A stretch of DNA of 11,597 nt from an uncultured Oscillospiraceae bacterium (GTDB taxonomy: Bacteria > Bacillota > Clostridia > Oscillospirales > Ruminococcaceae): positions 1 through 11,597 of the forward strand of contig CAKSHG010000051.1 in assembly GCA_934456315.1 (NCBI GenBank), given 5' to 3'. Position numbers and translations under genes: made by a program. A model generated the notes under the pieces. That model had not been told where the DNA came from. It was given only the letters and a program-made list of their open reading frames with translations, and searched no databases. Shown one piece after another: positions 6,970 to 11,597 of the stretch; the first letter of the stretch is position 1, and every line of letters starts with the position of its first letter.

Positions 6970-8223
6970 TTACTCGTAGAGCGGGTACTTTGCGCACAGT
7001 TCGTTGACCATGCCGCGTACCTTTTCCTTGTTGCTTTCGAAGTCCTTTGCAACGAGGTAGATGCACTCGCCTATAACGCGCATGTCGTCCTCCTTCAGTC
7101 CTCTTGTGGTGACTGCCGGAGTACCGATACGAACGCCGGAAGTCAGCGCAGGCTTCTGCGGGTCGTTCGGGATAGCGTTCTTGTTGACGGTGATGTAGCA
7201 CTCGTCAAGGTTGTTCTGGAGGTCCTTACCAGTGATGTCGAACGGACGGAGGTCTACCAGCATGAGGTGGTTGTCAGTGCCGCCGGAAACCAGCTTGAAG
7301 CCCTTCTCAAGAAGCGTGTCAGCAAGTACCTTGGCATTCTTTACGATCTGCTCGCCGTAAGCCTTGAATTCAGGCTTGAGCGCCTCGCCGAAGCAAACTG
7401 CCTTACCTGCGATAACGTGCATGAGCGGACCGCCCTGAACGCCCGGGAAGATAGCGGAGTTTATCTTCTTTGCGATATACTCGTTGTTGGTGAGGATAAG
7501 ACCGCCTCTCGGACCTCTAAGGGTCTTGTGGGTGGTAGTTGTAACGACATCAGCGTAAGGAACCGGGCTGATATGCTGACCTGCTGCAACAAGACCTGCA
7601 ATGTGAGCCATATCGACCATCAGGTAAGCGCCGACTGCTCTTGCGATGGAGGCAAGCTTCGGGAAATCGATAACTCTCGGGTAAGCGGAAGCACCTGCAA
7701 CGATGAGCTTCGGCTTGCACTTGTTAGCCTGCTTGTAAAGCTCCTCGTAGTCGATGAAGCCGTCGTCGTTTGTGCCGTAGGATACGAAGTTGTAGAACTT
7801 GCCGGAGATGTTCACGGGAGAACCGTGGGTCAGGTGACCGCCGTGTGCAAGGCTCATGCCCATTACAGTATCGCCGGGCTGGAGCAGAGCGACGTAAACC
7901 GCGGTGTTTGCCTGTGCGCCGGAGTGCGCCTGAACGTTCGCGAACTGTGCGCCGAACAGCTTCTTCGCACGCTCGATAGCGATGTTCTCGACGATATCAA
8001 CGTCCTCGCAGCCGCCGTAGTAGCGCTTGCCGGGATAGCCCTCGGCATACTTGTTGGTGAGGACGCTGCCCATAGCAGCCATAACTGCCGGAGAAACAAT
8101 GTTCTCGCTGGCGATAAGCTCGAGGTTTCTTTTCTGGCGCTTGAGCTCCAGATTCATAGCGTCGGCGACTTCGCTGTCGTACTTGCCGAGGAAGCCGATG
8201 GTATCTACAATGTCACTGTACAT
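6970..8223 (-). CDS. glyA: Serine hydroxymethyltransferase GlyA
   Basis: GlyA converts serine and tetrahydrofolate to glycine and 5,10-methylene-tetrahydrofolate, the main source of one-carbon units. The 417-residue product has the family signatures [12 protein letters not shown] at 33-44, the [11 protein letters not shown] stretch at 61-71, AHSGAQAN at 99-106, [13 protein letters not shown] at 203-215 with cofactor-contacting Asp204 and His207, and [14 protein letters not shown] at 228-241 with the PLP lysine Lys233. Length is typical. I place the start at the ATG at 8221-8223: an AAAGGAG site (8235-8241) lies 11 bp upstream. A longer reading from a TTG at 8242-8244 would put that ribosome binding site inside the gene and add seven residues, which is unlikely. 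It has its own promoter and follows the leuB terminator; prs lies 96 bp downstream on the same strand. Confidence 0.97.
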   Translation of the reverse strand: MYSDIVDTIGFLGKYDSEVADAMNLELKRQKRNLELIASENIVSPAVMAAMGSVLTNKYAEGYPGKRYYGGCEDVDIVENIAIERAKKLFGAQFANVQAHSGAQANTAVYVALLQPGDTVMGMSLAHGGHLTHGSPVNISGKFYNFVSYGTNDDGFIDYEELYKQANKCKPKLIVAGASAYPRVIDFPKLASIARAVGAYLMVDMAHIAGLVAAGQHISPVPYADVVTTTTHKTLRGPRGGLILTNNEYIAKKINSAIFPGVQGGPLMHVIAGKAVCFGEALKPEFKAYGEQIVKNAKVLADTLLEKGFKLVSGGTDNHLMLVDLRPFDITGKDLQNNLDECYITVNKNAIPNDPQKPALTSGVRIGTPAVTTRGLKEDDMRVIGECIYLVAKDFESNKEKVRGMVNELCAKYPLYE

Positions 8224-8234
8224 TTCGAAAAATG

Positions 8235-8241
8235 CTCCTTT
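8235..8241 (-). promoter_or_regulatory. glyA: Ribosome binding site deciding the glyA start
   Basis: On the minus strand this reads AAAGGAG, 11 bases before the ATG at 8223. It overlaps the alternative in-frame TTG at 8242-8244, which therefore is not a credible start. Confidence 0.8.
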
Positions 8242-8259
8242 CAAAAACCGTTTATCTTA

Positions 8260-8288
8260 ATTATAACCCATATTTAATACAAATGCAA
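8260..8288 (-). promoter_or_regulatory. Sigma-A type promoter of glyA
   Basis: The minus strand shows a -35 element TTGCAT (8283-8288), a 17-bp spacer and a perfect -10 element TATAAT (8260-8265). Transcription would begin near 8253, leaving a leader of about 30 bases, too short for a riboswitch. It follows the leuB terminator, so glyA, and possibly prs and rarA, form a separate unit from the leucine operon. Confidence 0.8.
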
Positions 8289-8297
8289 CAGTTTTGC

Positions 8298-8316
8298 GTT
8301 ATTTCAATGTAATAAC
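8298..8316. promoter_or_regulatory. Inverted repeat just upstream of the glyA promoter
   Basis: GTTATT (8298-8303) and AATAAC (8311-8316) are perfect arms around a 7-base spacer, ending 10 bp upstream of the -35 element. A second small symmetric site with GCAA/TTGC arms (8285-8297) overlaps the -35. Either could be an operator; no regulator can be named from sequence alone. Confidence 0.35.
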
Positions 8317-8350
8317 CATGAAAACCCCTCCATGTGGAAAGATTTTCGGC

Positions 8351-8383
8351 GAAAAGCCCAAAAGCCGTGCAAAAACACGGCTC
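8351..8383 (-). terminator. Terminator of the leucine operon
   Basis: On the minus strand, 11 bases after the leuB stop, AGCCGTG (8376-8382) and CACGGCT (8363-8369) pair perfectly around a 6-base loop. The stem is followed by TTT, GGGC and TTTT. This is a good intrinsic terminator between leuB and the glyA promoter. Confidence 0.82.
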
Positions 8384-8393
8384 GGGAAATTCA

Positions 8394-9476
8394 TCAGATG
8401 TACTCTGCGATCTTGCTGCCCATTTCTGTGCAGGAAAGCAGCTTCATTCCATCGGACATGATATCGCCGGTGCGGTAGCCGTCCCTGATGGTCTGACGTA
8501 CTGCGTTCTCAACTGCGTCTGCCTCGTCGTTCATGTCGAAAGAATAACGCAGCATCATCGCAGCGGAAAGTATCGTCGCGATCGGATTAGCCTTGTTCTG
8601 ACCCGCGATGTCAGGCGCGGAGCCGCCGGACGGCTCATACAGACCGAACTTGGTTTCATTCATGCTTGCGGAGGGGAGCATACCGATGGAGCCGGTGATC
8701 ATGGAAGCTTCGTCGGAAAGGATATCGCCGAACATGTTCTCCGTTACCATTACGTCGAACTGCGCCGGATCCTTTACGAGCTGCATTGCGGAGTTGTCAA
8801 CCAGCATGTGCTCAAGCCTGACCTCGGGGTAGTCCTTTGCAACTTCCTCGACTACCTTTCTCCAGAGTCTGGAGCTGTCGAGCACGTTCGCCTTGTCAAC
8901 GCTCGTCACCTTCTTGCGGCGCTTCATCGCTACGTCGAATGCCTTGATCGCGATACGGCGTATCTCGTTTTCGTTGTAGCTAAGGGTATCCACTGCGGTC
9001 ATTACGCCGTCCACCTCGCCGGTGTGGCGCTCGCCGAAATAAAGTCCGCCGGTCAGCTCGCGCATGATGAGCATGTCAAAGCCCTTTTCGCTTATCTCTG
9101 TCTTGAGCGGGCACGCAGACGCAAGCTCGCTGAAAAGCAGGCAGGGACGCAGGTTAGCGAACAGTCCCAGGGACTTGCGGATCTTTAGCAGACCCGCCTC
9201 CGGACGCAGGTTCGCCGGGAGCTTGTACCACGGTGACTTGGTCGTGTCGCCGCCGATGCTTCCCATCAGCACTGCGTCGGACGCCTTGCAGCGCTCTATC
9301 GTTTCGTCGGTGAGCGGAACGCCGTTTGCGTCGATGGAACAGCCGCCCATCAGCAGCTGCTCATAATTGAACTTGTGACCGAACTTTGCCGCTACCTTGT
9401 CAAGTACCTTCATCGCTTCGGTAACGATCTCGGGACCGATACCGTCGCCCTTGATCACTGCGATATTCTTTTCCAT
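8394..9476 (-). CDS. leuB: 3-isopropylmalate dehydrogenase LeuB
   Basis: LeuB oxidises 3-isopropylmalate with NAD+ and decarboxylates it to the keto precursor of leucine. The 360-residue product shows [10 protein letters not shown] at 8-17, [21 protein letters not shown] at 91-111 carrying the substrate arginines Arg100 and Arg110, [12 protein letters not shown] at 138-149 with Arg139, SVDKANVL at 192-199 with catalytic Lys195, and [12 protein letters not shown] at 247-258 with the metal-binding aspartates. The NAD-binding loop reads [13 protein letters not shown] (280-292), where many LeuB have VHGSAPD; this still fits NAD use. The RPEAGLL motif separates it from isocitrate and tartrate dehydrogenases. 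The GNAT stop TAG runs into its ribosome binding site (GAGAGGG, 9484-9490), 13 bp before the ATG. It is the last gene of the leucine operon. Confidence 0.97.
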   Translation of the reverse strand: MEKNIAVIKGDGIGPEIVTEAMKVLDKVAAKFGHKFNYEQLLMGGCSIDANGVPLTDETIERCKASDAVLMGSIGGDTTKSPWYKLPANLRPEAGLLKIRKSLGLFANLRPCLLFSELASACPLKTEISEKGFDMLIMRELTGGLYFGERHTGEVDGVMTAVDTLSYNENEIRRIAIKAFDVAMKRRKKVTSVDKANVLDSSRLWRKVVEEVAKDYPEVRLEHMLVDNSAMQLVKDPAQFDVMVTENMFGDILSDEASMITGSIGMLPSASMNETKFGLYEPSGGSAPDIAGQNKANPIATILSAAMMLRYSFDMNDEADAVENAVRQTIRDGYRTGDIMSDGMKLLSCTEMGSKIAEYI

Positions 9477-9489
9477 AGAAAATCCCTCT

Positions 9490-9927
9490 CTAATATATGT
9501 CGATTTTAAGGCGCGATCTTCCGCCGTGCCGCTTACCGTCCGGCTGAAAGCCGAACGCGGTCAGGAACTGTATCGCCCCGCCGTTGCTGTCGTCCACCCA
9601 TATAAAGGCTGTCCTGATACGCAGCGCGCGCATATTCCTCAGCGAATGCGCCAGCAGCTTTTTTCCGAGCCCCTTGCGGCGGAACCCGTCCTCGATACAG
9701 ATGGAGTCTATCTCGCAGCTGTCCGGTATCATCGAGCGCTTGCACACGCAGACCCCGCGGACCGTCTTGTCACACCAGACAACGGCGGTCAGCAGCGCCT
9801 GTTTCATGCAGTCGCGATAGTAATACACGTCAAGCTGCGCGGTATAGCCGCTGGTCGCGGCAACTCCGGCGAGTACCTCGGGTGAAAGCTGTGAAGTACG
9901 CAGAACGTTCTGAATATTTATTATCAC
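9490..9927 (-). CDS. GNAT-family N-acetyltransferase inside the leucine operon
   Basis: The 145-residue product is a single GNAT domain, the fold that transfers an acyl group from acyl-CoA to an amine. Motif A is clear: [21 protein letters not shown] at 72-92, with the CoA pyrophosphate loop RRKGLG at 83-88. Motif B follows as [22 protein letters not shown] at 110-131, the pattern seen in RimI-like and small-molecule acetyltransferases. Substrate cannot be deduced. The start is GTG (9925-9927), the only start codon that keeps the full domain, preceded by a G-rich, non-ideal site (GGGGG at 9934-9938). It lies 20 bp after leuD and 13 bp before leuB on the same strand, so it is co-transcribed with both. 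A role in leucine synthesis is not implied by the fold; it may be a passenger, a detoxifier or a protein modifier. Confidence 0.9.
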   Translation of the reverse strand: MIINIQNVLRTSQLSPEVLAGVAATSGYTAQLDVYYYRDCMKQALLTAVVWCDKTVRGVCVCKRSMIPDSCEIDSICIEDGFRRKGLGKKLLAHSLRNMRALRIRTAFIWVDDSNGGAIQFLTAFGFQPDGKRHGGRSRLKIDIY

Positions 9928-9947
9928 AGAACCGCCCCCAGTCGATT

Positions 9948-10430
9948 TCAGCCCTTGAGCGAGTTGAGAAGTCCGCCCTTGTTGATTATTTCCTTGATGA
10001 ATTCAGGGAACGGCTGTGCCTGATATGTGTGTCCCTTGGTCACGTTGGTTATAACGCCAGTATCGAAATCAATGTCAACTTCGTTGCCTGCGTCGATATC
10101 CTTTGCAGCTTCGTCGCATTCGAGGATAGGCAGACCGATGTTGATGGAGTTGCGGTAGAATATTCTCGCGAATGTGGACGCGATAACGCACGCGATCCCG
10201 CTCTCCTTGATGGCAATGGGAGCATGCTCGCGGGAGCTTCCGCAGCCGAAGTTGAGGTTAGCGACCATGATGTCGCCGGGCTTTACCTTGTTTACGAAAT
10301 CCTTGTCGATATCTTCCATGCAGTGGGAAGCAAGCTCCTTGTGGTCTGCGGTGTTGAGGTAACGCGCAGGGATTATTACGTCTGTATCAACATTATCGCC
10401 GTACTTGTGTACGATGCCGTGTGCTTTCAT
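9948..10430 (-). CDS. leuD: 3-isopropylmalate dehydratase small subunit LeuD
   Basis: LeuD is the swivelling small subunit that pairs with LeuC to isomerise 2-isopropylmalate to 3-isopropylmalate. At 160 residues it belongs to the short type found in archaea and Clostridia, not the roughly 200-residue E. coli type. Seen: [15 protein letters not shown] at 11-25, the small-subunit signature [12 protein letters not shown] at 59-70, and [14 protein letters not shown] near residues 88-101. The loop after the second strand reads YLNT at 24-27; in archaeal relatives this loop helps set the choice between isopropylmalate and homoaconitate. leuB and leuC on either side make isopropylmalate the likely substrate. 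AAGGAGGT overlaps the leuC stop TAA (10443-10445) and lies 12 bp before the ATG, so the two subunits are translated from adjoining sites. Confidence 0.96.
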   Translation of the reverse strand: MKAHGIVHKYGDNVDTDVIIPARYLNTADHKELASHCMEDIDKDFVNKVKPGDIMVANLNFGCGSSREHAPIAIKESGIACVIASTFARIFYRNSINIGLPILECDEAAKDIDAGNEVDIDFDTGVITNVTKGHTYQAQPFPEFIKEIINKGGLLNSLKG

Positions 10431-10442
10431 TGTGTGACCTCC

Positions 10443-11597
10443 TTATTCCTGTACGTCAGAGATGTAGCCTGTCAGGGCGCTTGCCGCAGCTATAGCGGGG
10501 CTTGCGAGGTATACCTCGGAAGTAACGTCGCCCATTCTGCCCACGAAGTTTCTGTTGGTGGTGGAAACTGCTCTCTCACCCGGGGCAAGGATACCCATGT
10601 GACCGCCGAGGCAGGGACCGCAGGTCGGTGCGGATACTACCATTCCGGCTTCAACGAATGTTTCGAGAAGTCCGTTGCGGAGTGCGTCCAGGTATATCTG
10701 CTGCGTTGCAGGGATAACGATCGCGCGTACTCCCTTTGCAACGCGCTTGCCCTTTACGACTGCCGCAGCAGCCTCCAGGTCAGAGTATCTGCCGTTGGTA
10801 CATGAGCCGATGACTACCTGGTCGATCTTTATCTTGTCCATCTTGCCTATCTCGTCGATGGTCTTGGTGTTTTCGGGGAGGTGCGGGAATGCTACCGTCG
10901 GACGGACGGCAGACAGGTCGATGTCGATGACGCGGTTGTAATGCGCATCCGGGTCAGCCTTGAATGTTTCGAACTTGCGGTCGGTCCTGCCCTTAACGTA
11001 CTCAAGGGTAACGTCGTCTACCTCGAAAATGCCGTTCTTTGCGCCTGCTTCGATAGCCATGTTAGCCATGCAGAGGCGGTCGTCCATGGAAAGGTTATTC
11101 AGACCCTCGCCGGTGAACTCCATCGACTGGTAGAGCGCACCGTCAACGCCGATCATTCCGATGATGTGCAGGATAACGTCCTTGCCGGAAACCCACTTGT
11201 TAAGCTTGCCGGTCAGGTTGAACTTGATAGCGGAGGGCACCTTGAACCATGCCTCGCCGGTAGCCATTCCTGCCGCCATATCAGTGGAGCCTACGCCGGT
11301 GGAGAATGCGCCGAGCGCTCCGTATGTACATGTGTGGCTGTCCGCGCCGATAACGCAGTCGGACGGAACTACAAGTCCTTTTTCCGGAAGGAGCGCGTGC
11401 TCTATGCCCACGTTTCCTACATCGTAGTAGTTCACGATATCGTATTTATCTGCAAAGTTGCGGCACTGCTGGCACTGCTTCGCAGCCTTGATGTCCTTGT
11501 TGGGGGTGAAGTGATCCATTACAAGGGATATTTTCGTGCGGTCGAACACACTGTCGAAACCGTTCTTCTGAAATTCGTTGATAGCGACCGGGCTGGT
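10443..11597 (-). CDS. leuC: 3-isopropylmalate dehydratase large subunit LeuC (5' end outside window)
   Basis: LeuC is the [4Fe-4S] aconitase-fold subunit of isopropylmalate isomerase. The frame is open to the window edge, giving 384 visible residues that begin [10 protein letters not shown]; the GTG at 11547-11549 is internal, since homologous sequence continues upstream of it. The family has about 420 residues in this short type (bacterial long forms have about 465), so roughly 35 residues are missing. The cluster cysteines are visible: IGSCTNGR with Cys at 10800-10802, and [12 protein letters not shown] with two more, about 60 residues later. [21 protein letters not shown] and [12 protein letters not shown] are further signatures. 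Homoaconitase and 2,3-dimethylmalate dehydratase are related, but leuD and leuB downstream favour LeuC. It is the first visible gene of the leucine operon; leuA may lie further upstream. Confidence 0.96.
   Translation of the reverse strand, partial: TSPVAINEFQKNGFDSVFDRTKISLVMDHFTPNKDIKAAKQCQQCRNFADKYDIVNYYDVGNVGIEHALLPEKGLVVPSDCVIGADSHTCTYGALGAFSTGVGSTDMAAGMATGEAWFKVPSAIKFNLTGKLNKWVSGKDVILHIIGMIGVDGALYQSMEFTGEGLNNLSMDDRLCMANMAIEAGAKNGIFEVDDVTLEYVKGRTDRKFETFKADPDAHYNRVIDIDLSAVRPTVAFPHLPENTKTIDEIGKMDKIKIDQVVIGSCTNGRYSDLEAAAAVVKGKRVAKGVRAIVIPATQQIYLDALRNGLLETFVEAGMVVSAPTCGPCLGGHMGILAPGERAVSTTNRNFVGRMGDVTSEVYLASPAIAAASALTGYISDVQE

Noticed and set aside
6874..8277. A 467-codon open frame on the + strand, antisense to glyA
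   Set aside because: It mirrors glyA almost exactly, with no homology I recognise. Long antisense frames are expected opposite codon-biased genes, and glyA is unmistakable.
8224..8393. Riboswitch or T-box before glyA
   Set aside because: The mapped promoter leaves only about 30 leader bases, and the upstream stretch shows no conserved riboswitch core. Nothing else is seen beyond the terminator, the promoter and the small repeats listed.
8334..9188. A 284-codon open frame antisense to leuB
   Set aside because: It starts within the leucine operon terminator and runs opposite conserved leuB codons. It is a shadow frame.
10443..11549. leuC starting at the GTG at 11547-11549
   Set aside because: The frame stays open to the window edge and encodes [10 protein letters not shown], which matches LeuC upstream of that point. 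The gene is cut by the window edge.
1..11597. Novel defence, mobile or secondary-metabolite system
   Set aside because: All but two genes belong to well-known amino acid, one-carbon, nucleotide or DNA maintenance families. There are no transposases, integrases, toxin-antitoxin pairs, direct-repeat arrays or attachment sites.

Overview
The window is a chromosomal housekeeping segment from a low-redundancy, moderately GC-rich genome. Three things suggest a Clostridia-class Firmicute, probably an Oscillospiraceae/Ruminococcaceae-type gut or rumen bacterium: strong AAGGAGG-type ribosome binding sites, the protein families (short leuC/leuD, an ArgJ-type arginine pathway, a long divergent PRPP synthetase, a small S1-domain protein) and the gene order. 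The assignment rests on recognition alone; no database search was possible. There are no mobile elements, CRISPR arrays, tRNA or rRNA genes, and no phage or defence genes.

Left part, + strand (1-3416): the 3' end of argJ, then complete argB, argD and argF. They are packed 9-15 bp apart and close with a hairpin terminator. This is the ornithine/arginine branch: acetyl recycling by ArgJ, N-acetylglutamate kinase, acetylornithine aminotransferase and ornithine carbamoyltransferase. argC is presumably just upstream, outside the window. A 189-bp gap follows, then a monocistronic-looking gene for a 306-residue protein built of S1 RNA-binding repeats.

Middle, - strand (4476-8393): the S1 gene ends tail-to-tail with rarA, and the two coding regions overlap by 11 bp. 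Reading leftward, glyA (serine hydroxymethyltransferase) has its own clear promoter. It is followed by a divergent, long PRPP synthetase and then rarA (AAA+ replication-fork ATPase), whose start lies 1 bp after the PRPP synthetase stop.

Right part, - strand (8394-11597): leuC (start beyond the window edge), leuD, a small GNAT acetyltransferase and leuB. They form one compact leucine operon closed by a hairpin terminator before the glyA promoter. LeuCD isomerises 2-isopropylmalate and LeuB oxidises the product; the GNAT is the odd member.

I do not see an undescribed multi-gene system here. The points most worth a second look are the GNAT embedded in the leucine operon, the divergent PRPP synthetase coupled to rarA, the orphan S1-repeat protein, and several small palindromic sites in the gaps.
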